The notes: a model not told the origin generated them from the sequence alone. A DNA stretch of 18,618 nt from Syntrophomonadaceae bacterium (GCA_007136055.1 SLHT01000087.1:1-18618), one strand, 5' to 3'; counted from the first letter of the stretch, positions 7,526 through 15,744 are shown. Numbers and translations are program-made.

Positions 7526-8875
7526 TCAGCGCGCTTGAGGTTTTTGTCTGAATTTTTCTATAAAGTGCGTATCATAGCCTCCCGCTATAAATAGAGTGGA
7601 TTGGAAGACTTCCCGTAAAAAAGACAGATTTGTTTTAACGCCGCCAATGTGGTATTCGTTCAAAGCTTTTGACATTGTTTGAAGCGCTTCCCGGCGGTTT
7701 TCTCCCCGGACAACCACTTTAGCCAGCAGGGGATCGTAATAGGGGGTAATTGTATTGCCGGACTCAAAACCGCTATCAACCCTGATTCCTGCTCCCGAGG
7801 GCTCCTTGTATTCATTAATGGTCCCCGGTGAAGGGAAAAACCGCTGCGGATCCTCGGCATAGACCCGTGCTTCAAATGCCCATCCCCGATGTTCAATGTC
7901 TTCTTCCAACAGGGAAATTGGTTCACCTGAGGCGATAAGAATCTGCTGTTCGACCAGATCCAGACCGGTAATTAACTCAGTTACAGGGTGTTCGACCTGC
8001 AAACGGGTATTGGCTTCAAGGAAATAAAAGTTTTGATGACAATCCACTACAAACTCGATTGTGCCAGCGTTACGATAATCGATACCCTCTGTAAGTTTTC
8101 GGGCTGCGTCTCTGAGCTTCCGACGCAGTTCAGGGTTTACTGATGTAGATGGTGATTCTTCAATTACTTTTTGATAGCGGCGTTGAACGGAGCATTCCCG
8201 CTCGAAAAAAGTAAGCAAATTGCCGTGATTATCCCGCAAAACCTGGATTTCAATATGGTGAGGTTCTTGAAGGTACTTTTCAACATAAACTCTTTTATCC
8301 CCGAAAGCAACTCCGGCCCGGTCCGTAGTCTCGTTAAATCCAGCGGAGAGATCAGCGGGAACTAAAATCCGGCGCATTCCTATTCCACCGCCCCCGGCCG
8401 CTGCTTTCAGGAGAACAGGGAAACCAATTTCTGCACAAAAATTCTCCACTTCAGCCAGGCTTTGCATAATTCCACTGCCGGGCACTATTGGAACACCCAG
8501 ACGCTTTGCAGTATTCCTTGCTTCGGCCTTGTCACCCATTAAACCGATAGCTTCAGATGTTGGGCCGATAAAGAGCAAACCGCTCTCCTTACATTTTTTC
8601 ACAAAGCCGGGATTCTCAGAAAGGAAGCCATAACCCGGATGCACTGCATCACACCCTTTTTCCAGGGCAGCATTTATAACTTTGTCGATATCAAGGTAGC
8701 TTTCAAGGGGCGTCTTGCCGCCAAGCCCTACCGCTTCATCAGCCTCCCGGACGAACGGAGCTTTTTCGTCGGGGTCGGCATAGATAGCTACGGAGCTTAT
8801 TTTTAAAATTTTTGCAGTTTTTATAATCCGCCGGGCGATTTCACCCCGGTTGGCGATTAATATTTTTTTAATCAC
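7526..8875 (-). CDS. accC: Biotin carboxylase subunit of an acyl-CoA carboxylase
   Basis: A 449-aa ATP-grasp enzyme of the usual AccC length. It begins K-K-I-L-I-A-N-R-G-E-I-A (3-14) and ends without a biotinyl domain. Key sites map well on E. coli AccC: K116, K157 before the glycine-rich A-A-A-G-G-G-G-I-G-M (158-167), and E-A-N-T-R-L-Q-V-E-H-P-V-T-E (287-300). It carboxylates biotin on the 71-aa carrier using ATP and bicarbonate. The start codon is GTG (8873-8875), with AAAGGAG 9 bases upstream. The symbol refers to the subunit family only. Because it is embedded in a catabolic operon it probably serves the acyl-CoA carboxylase encoded next to it rather than fatty-acid synthesis. Confidence 0.93.
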   Translation of the reverse strand: MIKKILIANRGEIARRIIKTAKILKISSVAIYADPDEKAPFVREADEAVGLGGKTPLESYLDIDKVINAALEKGCDAVHPGYGFLSENPGFVKKCKESGLLFIGPTSEAIGLMGDKAEARNTAKRLGVPIVPGSGIMQSLAEVENFCAEIGFPVLLKAAAGGGGIGMRRILVPADLSAGFNETTDRAGVAFGDKRVYVEKYLQEPHHIEIQVLRDNHGNLLTFFERECSVQRRYQKVIEESPSTSVNPELRRKLRDAARKLTEGIDYRNAGTIEFVVDCHQNFYFLEANTRLQVEHPVTELITGLDLVEQQILIASGEPISLLEEDIEHRGWAFEARVYAEDPQRFFPSPGTINEYKEPSGAGIRVDSGFESGNTITPYYDPLLAKVVVRGENRREALQTMSKALNEYHIGGVKTNLSFLREVFQSTLFIAGGYDTHFIEKFRQKPQAR

Positions 8876-8930
8876 GTTCTGTAACTCCTTTAAAGTTTAG
8901 GCTGTTCTTAGTTTATAAGCGACCGTATCG

Positions 8931-10079
8931 CTAAAGGCCCATTTGCCTGGAGATAATCTCCCGCATTATTTCATCAGTTCCTGCACCAATACGGATTAGC
9001 CTGCTGTCACGCCAGAAACGCTGGATGGGGTATTCCATCATGTATCCGTAGCCGCCGTGAAACTGCATCGCTTCATCAGCCATCCGGTTGGCCATCCGCG
9101 TGGCAAAAAGTTTGGCCATGGCTATTTCTTTAGCCGGAAATTCTCCGGCCAGTATTAATCCTGCGACATGATAAGAAAGCTGGCGGGCAGCTTCAAGATC
9201 AGTTGCCAGTTCAGCCAAACGGTGACGGACAGCCTGAAACTTGCCGATGGGCCGGCCAAACTGCTCCCTTTCTTTAACATACTTAAGAGTAATATCGAGG
9301 TAAATCTGAGCAGCAGCAACTGATGAAACAGCGCCGAATAGCCGCTCGGGCTGCAGTTCCCACATTATATGATAAAACCCCTGCCCTTCTTCACCGAGTA
9401 TATTTTCAACGGGCACACTGCAATCCTGAAGGGTAATTTCTGCCGTGTCGGAAGTATGCATACCTACTTTCTCCAACTTTCTTGATACTATAAAACCTGG
9501 TGTGCCCTTTTCAACTATAAACAGGGTCATCTCCCCGGCGCCCTCGCTGCCACGGGCCCTGGTAACCATAATTGCAAAATCGGCACGCACTCCGTTAGTT
9601 ACAAATGTTTTTTGACCATTTAATATGTAATGATCACCATCGCGTTCGTTAATAGTGCGGAGTGCGGCCACGTCTGAGCCTGCATCAGGTTCGGTAATAC
9701 AGAGACAACCAATTTTTTCCCCGTCCAGGGCCGGCCTGAGAAACCTCTCTTTAAGTTCTTCTGAGCCCATTTTATTAAGCAAAGCGCAGACCATATCTGT
9801 CTGGGCCCCTATACCCATTGCCACCCCGGCGGAGAGACACCCCATCATCTCTTCAGCAAGGATTACCCCACAGAGGTAATCACCACCCTGCCCGCCATAC
9901 TTTTCCGGATACTGCAGTCCGAGAAAGCCAAGCTGACCCATACGCTGAAAAACTGAATCGGGGAAGCCCTTCTCTTCTTCCCACTGATCGGCGAAGGGAG
10001 TAAGTTCTTTTGCCACAAATTCACGCAGGGTTTTGCGAATAGCGCGGTGCTCATCATTAAAAATGGGGTGATCGCTCAT
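8931..10079 (-). CDS. Acyl-CoA dehydrogenase (copy 1, LCAD/IVD-like active site)
   Basis: A 382-aa FAD-dependent acyl-CoA dehydrogenase. It should form the alpha,beta-double bond and pass electrons to an electron-transfer flavoprotein (none in the window). FAD-binding segment: C-I-T-E-P-D-A-G-S-D (127-136). The C-terminal motif reads I-G-A-G-T-D-E-I, so the position of the MCAD/SCAD catalytic Glu is A366. E245 in L-Q-P-E-R-L aligns with the alternative catalytic Glu of long-chain and isovaleryl-CoA dehydrogenases. The ATG at 10079 is preferred over the one at 10085: the SD AGGAGG then lies at 6 bases, and the N-terminus matches the paralogue at 15783-16931 exactly. It is 14 bases after the DUF35 gene. 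The active-site type suits a branched or long substrate. Confidence 0.95.
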   Translation of the reverse strand: MSDHPIFNDEHRAIRKTLREFVAKELTPFADQWEEEKGFPDSVFQRMGQLGFLGLQYPEKYGGQGGDYLCGVILAEEMMGCLSAGVAMGIGAQTDMVCALLNKMGSEELKERFLRPALDGEKIGCLCITEPDAGSDVAALRTINERDGDHYILNGQKTFVTNGVRADFAIMVTRARGSEGAGEMTLFIVEKGTPGFIVSRKLEKVGMHTSDTAEITLQDCSVPVENILGEEGQGFYHIMWELQPERLFGAVSSVAAAQIYLDITLKYVKEREQFGRPIGKFQAVRHRLAELATDLEAARQLSYHVAGLILAGEFPAKEIAMAKLFATRMANRMADEAMQFHGGYGYMMEYPIQRFWRDSRLIRIGAGTDEIMREIISRQMGL

Positions 10080-10093
10080 TATCATCCTCCTTT

Positions 10094-10561
10094 CTATTCA
10101 ATGATTTTAAAGTGTAAAATATCCTGCAGCCGGCCGACCCTGTCTGCATCACTGCGGAAAACTGCTTTCACACGCATGCCGGGGGAAAGGCGCGCGGGGT
10201 CTGTTTCATCGATCAGATGTGATAGATAACTATCGCAGCCATCAAGCTGGATATAAGCATACGTGTAGGGAACCGGACGTTTCTGACCCGTTTCCGGATC
10301 AATAAATGGATAGTTGACAACTGAATAGCCGGCCAGAGTTCCCGTATCCGACAGTTCAACCACTTCGTCGGGTGCGACAAAACAAGGTCCGCAAACAACC
10401 CGCGGCGGGACGTAAACCTTGTTGCATTGCGGGCAGCAGTTGCCAAGGATTTTTTTCTCGTCTCGCAAAGCTTTCAGCATAATGCTGCCGTACCGTCCTG
10501 CGGCCCAGCGGTAAGGCAGGTCTACATCTACATGCAGGTGGATTAACTCGTCTTTATCCAT
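10094..10561 (-). CDS. Zn-ribbon OB-fold protein (DUF35), partner of thiolase-like subunit, copy 1
   Basis: A 155-aa DUF35 protein. The N-terminal rubredoxin-like zinc ribbon has C43-x2-C46 and C57-x2-C60. The C-terminal OB-fold segment includes G-T-L-A-G-Y-S-V-V and P-Y-T-Y-A-Y-I-Q-L-D-G. DUF35 proteins bind thiolase-superfamily enzymes and assist CoA-substrate binding, for example ChsH2 with the aldolase Ltp2 and BbsA with BbsB. The gene lies 70 bases after the thiolase-like gene at 10632-11786, and a second DUF35 pairs with the other thiolase-like gene, so each probably has its own partner. The ATG at 10561 has GGAAGGGAG about 13 bases upstream, a rather distant SD. Confidence 0.9.
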   Translation of the reverse strand: MDKDELIHLHVDVDLPYRWAAGRYGSIMLKALRDEKKILGNCCPQCNKVYVPPRVVCGPCFVAPDEVVELSDTGTLAGYSVVNYPFIDPETGQKRPVPYTYAYIQLDGCDSYLSHLIDETDPARLSPGMRVKAVFRSDADRVGRLQDILHFKIIE

Positions 10562-10631
10562 CTTCGTGCTGCCACTCCCTTCCTTAACCTTATTTCTACG
10601 GCTCTTCTTAGCCTGTTTTTACCTCCATGAG

Positions 10632-11786
10632 CTACCACGGCCTGCGGCCGAGGAGCATCAGGTCGGACCAGTAAGCCCCACCAAAACCGGTAGCCAGGGC
10701 CAGGTTTACATCGGGAACCTGGCGGCCCGCAGCCCGACCCATCACCTGGAGAGCTGCTTCACCGATTCGCAGCAAGCCGGTTGCCCCGATACAATTTGTA
10801 CAGATTACTCCTCCCGAAGGGTTAAAGGGCAGTTCGCCCCCCATATCGGTAGCCCCGTCCCAGATCAGGCGGGGAGATTCTCCCGGCTTACAGAGGCCCA
10901 TTGCCTCAATCCACTTCAACCCGGCAAAGCTGTATGGCTGGTAAAGTTCAACTACATCTAATTCCTTAAGCGGCTCTTTTATGCCCACATGGTCATAAAG
11001 CTCGCGGACCGCTCCTTCAAGGGTGTGCAGTTCCTCATAGTTAACATCACAGAAATAGGCATGGCTGTGTCGAACCGCTGTTGAATGAACCCAGGCCGGT
11101 TGGGGGCACATCTGCCTGGCTTTGCGCTCTCCGGCAAAGATTACTGCTGCCGCACCATCACTGCGCGGGCAGATATCGAGCAGCTTGATTGGCCATGAAA
11201 GCATTGGCGATTTCATTACCTCTTCTACAGTAACCGGGGTTTGTAGCTGGGCATAGGGGTTATTGGCTCCATGGGTGCGGTCCCGCACAGCTACCCTGGC
11301 AGCATCTTCTTCGGTAATACCGTACCGCTTTATGTAAGCCGAAGCTTCAACAGCCAGGCCGGGCAGAGCTCCGCTGAAAGAAAAGCGATCAAAAATCGGA
11401 TCGCTGCAGGTAATAATCGCCCCGGTTGTATCTGACTCAGAGTTTTTCTCCCAACCGATGACCAGGACAACATCAAATAATCCCGAGGCAGCGTGGTGAT
11501 AGCCGGCAATACCCAGGGTGGAGCCGGTTGTACCACCGGTAGTTAGTTTAATTAAAGGCTTCATCCATGCCCCGCTGCCATCAACACTCCAGGTGTCAAC
11601 ATAGTTGACTGCTTCGAAGTGATCCATATTGCCGATCACAACAGCATCGATATCTTTAATTGTTAATTCTGCATCTTCAAGAGCAGACCTGACTGCTTCA
11701 TTAATCAGTTCTATGCCGGTAACATCGTCGCGACGACTGCGGTGGTATGTCTGACCGAAGCCGATAATTCCTACTCTTTGTGACAT
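10632..11786 (-). CDS. Thiolase-like protein (SCP2/lipid-transfer type) without nucleophilic Cys, A
   Basis: A 384-aa thiolase-superfamily protein. The ATG at 11786 (M-S-Q-R-V-G-I-I-G-F-G-Q) is chosen because the fold begins there and it follows the previous stop by 19 bases. The frame stays open upstream inside the neighbouring gene. Where thiolases carry the nucleophilic Cys (C-x-x-G), this protein has T-T-G-G-T-T-G-S (82-89), placing G85 at the Cys position. The usual C-terminal G-H-P-x-G-A-T-G is shortened to T-N-C-I-G-A-T-G (330-337). D-V-V-E-L-Y (277-282) replaces the region around the N-E-A-F motif. Such variants occur in the Ltp/archaeal class that works with DUF35 proteins, some of which are aldolases. 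Classical thiolysis by a cysteine thioester looks unlikely. It shares this architecture with the adjacent protein B. Confidence 0.88.
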   Translation of the reverse strand: MSQRVGIIGFGQTYHRSRRDDVTGIELINEAVRSALEDAELTIKDIDAVVIGNMDHFEAVNYVDTWSVDGSGAWMKPLIKLTTGGTTGSTLGIAGYHHAASGLFDVVLVIGWEKNSESDTTGAIITCSDPIFDRFSFSGALPGLAVEASAYIKRYGITEEDAARVAVRDRTHGANNPYAQLQTPVTVEEVMKSPMLSWPIKLLDICPRSDGAAAVIFAGERKARQMCPQPAWVHSTAVRHSHAYFCDVNYEELHTLEGAVRELYDHVGIKEPLKELDVVELYQPYSFAGLKWIEAMGLCKPGESPRLIWDGATDMGGELPFNPSGGVICTNCIGATGLLRIGEAALQVMGRAAGRQVPDVNLALATGFGGAYWSDLMLLGRRPW

Positions 11787-11805
11787 CTTCTTTTCTCTCT
11801 CCCTC

Positions 11806-12957
11806 CTACTCTCCAAGGATGACGACGCAGTGGGATTGGCCGCAGGGCCCATTGATACCATGGGCGAGAGCAAATTCCACCGGGCCTTCGACCTGACGCT
11901 CCCCGGCTTCGCCCCGCACCTGCAAAGCGGCCTCGATGACCCTGGCCAGACCGGCTACCAGGACAGCATGAGCGGAGAGAACTCCTCCCGAGGGGTTTAC
12001 AGGCACAGGCCCGTCAAAAGCGGTAGCGCCAAGACGGGCCAACTCTCCACCTTTACCACGAGGACAAAAACCAAGTTCTTCAAGCCATAAAGGCTCCATG
12101 TAGGAAAAAGCGTCGTAAAGTTCAACCACGTCAATTTCTGCAAAGGGTTTTTTAATCCCGGCCATCTGGTAAGCACGGCGGGACGCGTCACGCAGAGCGG
12201 GCGCTTCGGCAAGATCACGGTCGCCCAGGAAATGAGCTTCGCTACAGTGAGCAATACCCTTCACCCAGACTGGTTTACGCCCCAGCTTGTCAGCTACATT
12301 GCGATGAGCGAGGATAACTGCTGCCGCCCCGTCAGAGATTGGAGACAGGTCGTGCAGTTTAAGAGGTGAAGCGATCGGCTTTGAGGCCATAACTTCTTCA
12401 ACAGTCATCTCTGCCGCGAGCTGGGCATGAGGATTACGCAGGGCATTTCCGCGATTTTTGACACTGACATGCGCAAAATCTTCCTCGGTAATGTTGTAAC
12501 TGTCCATGTAACGTCTGGCCTGCAGGGCTGCAGCACCAATCGCCTCAATGCCCAGGGGACGGGTATAGATATAATCAAACATTCCATTTGTTATCTGGCG
12601 CATATTACCCTCTGAACCCTTGCAGTGAACGACTACCAGGGTGGTTTGGTATGCACCGGATAGAATACGCATCATGCCGTATAGGAGACCAAAGGTACCA
12701 TCTCCTTCGACAGTGGAAACATTGCGACCACCTTCAAAAGATGAACCGCAGGCATCCTGTACAGCCATGCTTGAAATTGTCCGCCCGTCCCAGAAGTCAT
12801 TAGAAACGGTTATAAAGTTGTCAATATCACTTATTCCCAAACCGGCATCGGCCAGGGCGCCACAGGTTACTTCGTAGATCATCTCGGCAAAATTGGCGTC
12901 GTCACGGCAGCGCTGGTAAGGGGTTTGGGCTGCGCCGACAATTGCTATATCGGTCAC
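11806..12957 (-). CDS. Thiolase-like protein (SCP2/lipid-transfer type) without nucleophilic Cys, B
   Basis: A 383-aa paralogue of the neighbouring thiolase-like protein. It starts I-A-I-V-G-A-A-Q-T-P-Y. The region expected to hold the nucleophilic Cys reads V-E-G-D-G-T-F-G (83-90), with G87 at the Cys position. The C-terminal N-P-S-G-G-V-L-S-A-H (321-330) lacks the G-H-P of classical thiolases but keeps H330. The shared V-V-E-L-Y (277-281) offers a conserved Tyr. The start is GTG at 12957, overlapping the TGA of the DUF35 gene by four bases (GTGA), which suggests translational coupling and a physical DUF35-thiolase complex. Likely a retro-aldol or Claisen-type carbon-carbon bond enzyme on a CoA ester, possibly forming a heteromer with protein A. 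The substrate is unknown. Confidence 0.88.
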   Translation of the reverse strand: MTDIAIVGAAQTPYQRCRDDANFAEMIYEVTCGALADAGLGISDIDNFITVSNDFWDGRTISSMAVQDACGSSFEGGRNVSTVEGDGTFGLLYGMMRILSGAYQTTLVVVHCKGSEGNMRQITNGMFDYIYTRPLGIEAIGAAALQARRYMDSYNITEEDFAHVSVKNRGNALRNPHAQLAAEMTVEEVMASKPIASPLKLHDLSPISDGAAAVILAHRNVADKLGRKPVWVKGIAHCSEAHFLGDRDLAEAPALRDASRRAYQMAGIKKPFAEIDVVELYDAFSYMEPLWLEELGFCPRGKGGELARLGATAFDGPVPVNPSGGVLSAHAVLVAGLARVIEAALQVRGEAGERQVEGPVEFALAHGINGPCGQSHCVVILGE

Positions 12958-13430
12958 TGTCGGCCACCACCTTCCGGGCGGAAATAAAGCAGGTCGGTGA
13001 TTTCGCCCCGGCGTTGTTCCAATTTTTTAAAGGCGGCTTCCATGCGCATGCCCGAGCGCAGCCTGTTTGGTTCAATTTCACTCACCAGGTGGGTTAAGCC
13101 GGTATCGGCGCCGTCAAGCCTTACTATTCCGTAGATATAAGGCGGCTCCATTGGTTGCAGCGAAGGCTCACTGAAATGTACTACGGTAAAAGTTTCAAGC
13201 ACCCCGCGAGGCGGAAGTTCCACCCAGGTGGTGTCTGTCACCACGCAGCGGGGGCAGTTCTTACGGGGCGGCATATAAACCATGGCACAGTCGGGACAGC
13301 GTGTACCCCAGAGACGCCCGTAATCGCGCAGCTGGGTTAGAAAATAACTACTCGTTTTCCCGGCAGCCCAGGTATAGGGCATTTTAATTCGCCCATCGTA
13401 TATAATATGTTCTTCAGGAGATGTTGTCAT
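12954..13430 (-). CDS. Zn-ribbon OB-fold protein (DUF35), copy 2
   Basis: A 158-aa DUF35 protein. Zinc-ribbon cysteines are C45-x2-C48 and C59-x2-C62, followed by an OB-fold with G-V-L-E-T-F-T-V-V and P-P-Y-I-Y-G-I-V-R-L-D-G. The ATG at 13428-13430 is preferred. A TTG one codon upstream (13431-13433) is possible, but the SD AGGAG is 8 bases from the ATG. Its stop overlaps the GTG of thiolase-like protein B, so the two are probably translated together and form a complex. It is a diverged paralogue of the DUF35 at 10094-10561: both have P-Y-x-W-A-A-G near the N-terminus and the same cysteine spacing. Confidence 0.9.
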   Translation of the reverse strand: MTTSPEEHIIYDGRIKMPYTWAAGKTSSYFLTQLRDYGRLWGTRCPDCAMVYMPPRKNCPRCVVTDTTWVELPPRGVLETFTVVHFSEPSLQPMEPPYIYGIVRLDGADTGLTHLVSEIEPNRLRSGMRMEAAFKKLEQRRGEITDLLYFRPEGGGRQ

Positions 13431-13495
13431 CAATCAGTCTCCTCTCAGAGAGATAGTAATATTTTGCCTGGCCGCATTATGACAAAATATATTTG

Positions 13496-13954
13496 CTATT
13501 CCAACCCAACCATTTGCTTGTATTCTGCCTTGGGCGGCATTACCGTTCCTTCGCCCAGGGCCACTTCAGTTCCATCCTGGTTTACCCAACTCATCTCCAT
13601 GCGAATCCGGTTTTTTTCTTCAAATTTTTCAACTACTGTTGCTGTTGCAGTTATCGTGTCTCCGGGGAAGACAGGAGCACGATAACGCACCGACATGGCA
13701 ATAGCAACCGTCCCCAGGCCCGGGAGCTTAGTGCCGAGAACAGGCGCTATTAAAGAAGTAGCAATACCGCCATGGGCAATGCGGGTGCCAAACATGGTCT
13801 TTTTCGCAAACTCTTCGTTAACATGCATCGGGTTGAAATCACCAGTTATTCCTGCAAAGAGATAAATATCAGTTTCGCTAATCGTTTTAGAAAAAGAAGC
13901 GCTATCCCCTATCAATATTTCATCAATAGTTTTACCCAGCTTTATTGAGCTCAT
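13496..13954 (-). CDS. MaoC-like hot-dog (R)-specific enoyl-CoA hydratase
   Basis: A 152-aa single hot-dog protein of the MaoC/PhaJ type. The hydratase signature F-A-G-I-T-G-D-F-N-P-M-H (33-44) gives the catalytic pair D39 and H44. H61-G-G and the later Y-R-A-P-V-F-P-G-D-T strand are also typical. It would add water to a trans-2-enoyl-CoA to give the (R)-3-hydroxyacyl-CoA. The ATG at 13954 has AGGAG 10 bases upstream. It is the first gene of the main operon, and a palindrome overlapping a TATAAT box lies about 125 bases before it. It is closely similar throughout to the C-terminal domain of the TetR fusion at 16982-18034; both contain S-A-S-F-S-K-T at the same place, so the two are paralogues. 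Confidence 0.93.
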   Translation of the reverse strand: MSSIKLGKTIDEILIGDSASFSKTISETDIYLFAGITGDFNPMHVNEEFAKKTMFGTRIAHGGIATSLIAPVLGTKLPGLGTVAIAMSVRYRAPVFPGDTITATATVVEKFEEKNRIRMEMSWVNQDGTEVALGEGTVMPPKAEYKQMVGLE

Positions 13955-14052
13955 TAGAGTCCATCTCCTATAAAAGATTTGAATGATAATTTAATGCTTT
14001 TTTTGATTGCCACCTCCCCGGAAAAGTAATACCTGATTGCCGGCATTTTAGA

Positions 14053-14073
14053 CTCGATAGTATATATATCGAG
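14053..14073. repeat. Perfect inverted repeat CTCGATA-N7-TATCGAG
   Basis: Seven-base perfect arms with an AT-only-but-one spacer, between the maoC start and the ligase gene. It lies 7 bases from the ATACC-N4-GGTAT operator candidate, on the side toward maoC, i.e. just downstream of the possible -10 at 14078-14083. It could be a second operator or an RNA hairpin at the 5' end of the operon transcript. I saw no second copy of these arms in the other gaps. Confidence 0.4.
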
Positions 14074-14077
14074 CTAT

Positions 14078-14094
14078 ATTATACCGAATGGTAT
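14078..14094 (-). promoter_or_regulatory. Operator candidate overlapping -10 of the maoC-led operon
   Basis: The palindrome ATACC-GAAT-GGTAT occupies 14081-14094. Read on the minus strand it is ATACCATTCGGTATAAT, so it runs into a consensus TATAAT (14078-14083). The same arrangement occurs before the TetR-MaoC gene and before the divergent dehydrogenase. No good -35 box lies at the right distance. Binding of the TetR-type protein here would block the operon promoter. Confidence 0.6.
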
Positions 14095-14165
14095 GTTTAT
14101 AGGCATATTCTCCGCAGTGGAAATTATTCCTGCCTGTAAATAGAATTTTTTAAGATAATTGTGAT

Positions 14166-15719
14166 TTATTCCATTGCTTTTTCCTGCTGCCTGAGAATTT
14201 TTTTTACTATTTTGCCGGTTTGGGTTTTTTTTATTTTTTTTCGCACAGCAACAACTGCGGGCACTTTATGTTTAGCAATTTTCTCCCGGCAGTAATCCTT
14301 TATCTCTTCTTCGGTAACCTCACAGCCAGACCTGGCCACAATTACCGCCTTAACTACCTCACCGTATTTTTCGCTGGGATGGCCAATTACTGCCGCTTCA
14401 GCAACTTTCGGATGGCGGTAGAGAAGCTCCTCGATTTCACGGGGATAAATATTTTCCCCGCCCCGTATGATCATCTCTTTAATACGGTCAACAATCCAAA
14501 AGTAGCCATCTTGATCTATATAGCCTACATCCCCTGTATGCAGCCATCCATCGACAATTGTTTCACCGGTAGCTTTCTCATTTTTATAGTAACCTTTCAT
14601 TACATTGGGGCCCTTGATACAGATCTCGCCATATTGATCCGCTTCCAGAATTTCGCCCTGCTCACCCTTTATCACCATTTGCTGCCCCCTCAGGGGCAAG
14701 CCGATTGAACCAATCTTCCTCACTCCGTAAAACGGATTAAGCGAGCTTACGCAGGTGCCCTCTGTCAAACCATACCCCTCGAGGATATGAAGGCCAAACT
14801 TTTCTTCAAAACTGAGAAAAAGTGAAACAGGCAGGGGAGCAGCGCCGCAGATTATGTAACGCAGAGAACTGAAATCGGCGCTGTCGGCCCCGGGTGCATC
14901 CATTAAAATGGATAGAATTGTCGGCACTGCGCTGAAAGTAACGGCACGATATTTTTCGACTGCCTGCCAGAAATCTGCAGGGTTGAAAGTTTGCAGCATA
15001 GCCACGGTACCGCCAATCATCATCGGAACCATTACTGTTGCCACCTGGGCGTTAACGTGAAAAAGCGGCAAAATCATCATAATTACGTCCCCGGTAAAAA
15101 GCGGGAAAACATCTGCTGCAGCTGCTGAGTCACTAATATAATTCCAGTGGGTAAGCTGCACACCCTTGGGGTGGCCCGTTGTACCTGATGTATAAATGAT
15201 TGAGGCAATATCCTGGGGGCCAACAGATTCTTTTTCCAGGGGACCATCAGGCCTTCCTTCCATCAATTGATCCAGGCTCATTGTTCCTTCAGAAGCACCG
15301 CCTCCCATACTAATACGGAACTTCAGTTGTGGACACTGCTCTGCCGCCTCATTCATAACTCCGACAAGGGCAGGCGAGTATACAACAGCTACAGCTTCGG
15401 AGTTAGCCAAAACATAACCAACTTCATCAGCTTTAAATGCAACATTAATTGGCCCCATAACCGCCCCAATCTTGTTCAGGGCAAACCAGGTTATCACGTA
15501 TTCCGGGGAATTAAATGCAAATATTGAAACAACCTGGCCTTTCTTAATCCCCAGATTTTTTAATCCGCGGGCCAGGCAGTTTGTGACCCGGTCAAATTCG
15601 CCGTAGGTTATCCTGCGATCCTCAAAGAGAATAAATGGTAGATTATGGTTTTGCCGAACCTGGTAGTCAAGCAGGCCCGGCAAAGTCTTGTAATTAATGC
15701 TCAGCTTTTCAGTTTCCAT
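14166..15719 (-). CDS. AMP-dependent acyl-CoA ligase (class I adenylate-forming)
   Basis: A 517-aa ANL-superfamily CoA ligase of the medium-size class (4-coumarate/medium-chain/crotonobetaine type). Motifs: P-loop Y-T-S-G-T-T-G-H-P-K-G (176-186), E-G-Y-G-L-T-E (314-320), T-G-D-V-G (395-399), hinge D411-R412, and T-G-K with catalytic K503. It activates a carboxylic acid to its CoA thioester. It is about 110 residues shorter than the synthetase at 1892-3769 and not a close copy, so the two probably differ in substrate. The ATG at 15719 has AAGGAGGGG 9 bases upstream. It lies 63 bases after the second dehydrogenase and is followed by the 211-base regulatory gap before maoC, so it probably ends the regulator-led transcript. 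No clear terminator is visible. Confidence 0.93.
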   Translation of the reverse strand: METEKLSINYKTLPGLLDYQVRQNHNLPFILFEDRRITYGEFDRVTNCLARGLKNLGIKKGQVVSIFAFNSPEYVITWFALNKIGAVMGPINVAFKADEVGYVLANSEAVAVVYSPALVGVMNEAAEQCPQLKFRISMGGGASEGTMSLDQLMEGRPDGPLEKESVGPQDIASIIYTSGTTGHPKGVQLTHWNYISDSAAAADVFPLFTGDVIMMILPLFHVNAQVATVMVPMMIGGTVAMLQTFNPADFWQAVEKYRAVTFSAVPTILSILMDAPGADSADFSSLRYIICGAAPLPVSLFLSFEEKFGLHILEGYGLTEGTCVSSLNPFYGVRKIGSIGLPLRGQQMVIKGEQGEILEADQYGEICIKGPNVMKGYYKNEKATGETIVDGWLHTGDVGYIDQDGYFWIVDRIKEMIIRGGENIYPREIEELLYRHPKVAEAAVIGHPSEKYGEVVKAVIVARSGCEVTEEEIKDYCREKIAKHKVPAVVAVRKKIKKTQTGKIVKKILRQQEKAME

Positions 15720-15744
15720 AAGACATAACCCCTCCTTCAGGTCC

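Noticed and set aside
10080..10085. ATG at 10085 as start of acyl-CoA dehydrogenase copy 1
   Set aside because: The SD would abut the codon directly. The ATG at 10079 has a 6-base spacing and matches the paralogue's N-terminus.
11787..11873. N-terminal extension of thiolase-like protein A up to 11873
   Set aside because: It lies inside the end of the preceding gene and is low-complexity. The thiolase fold begins at the ATG at 11786.
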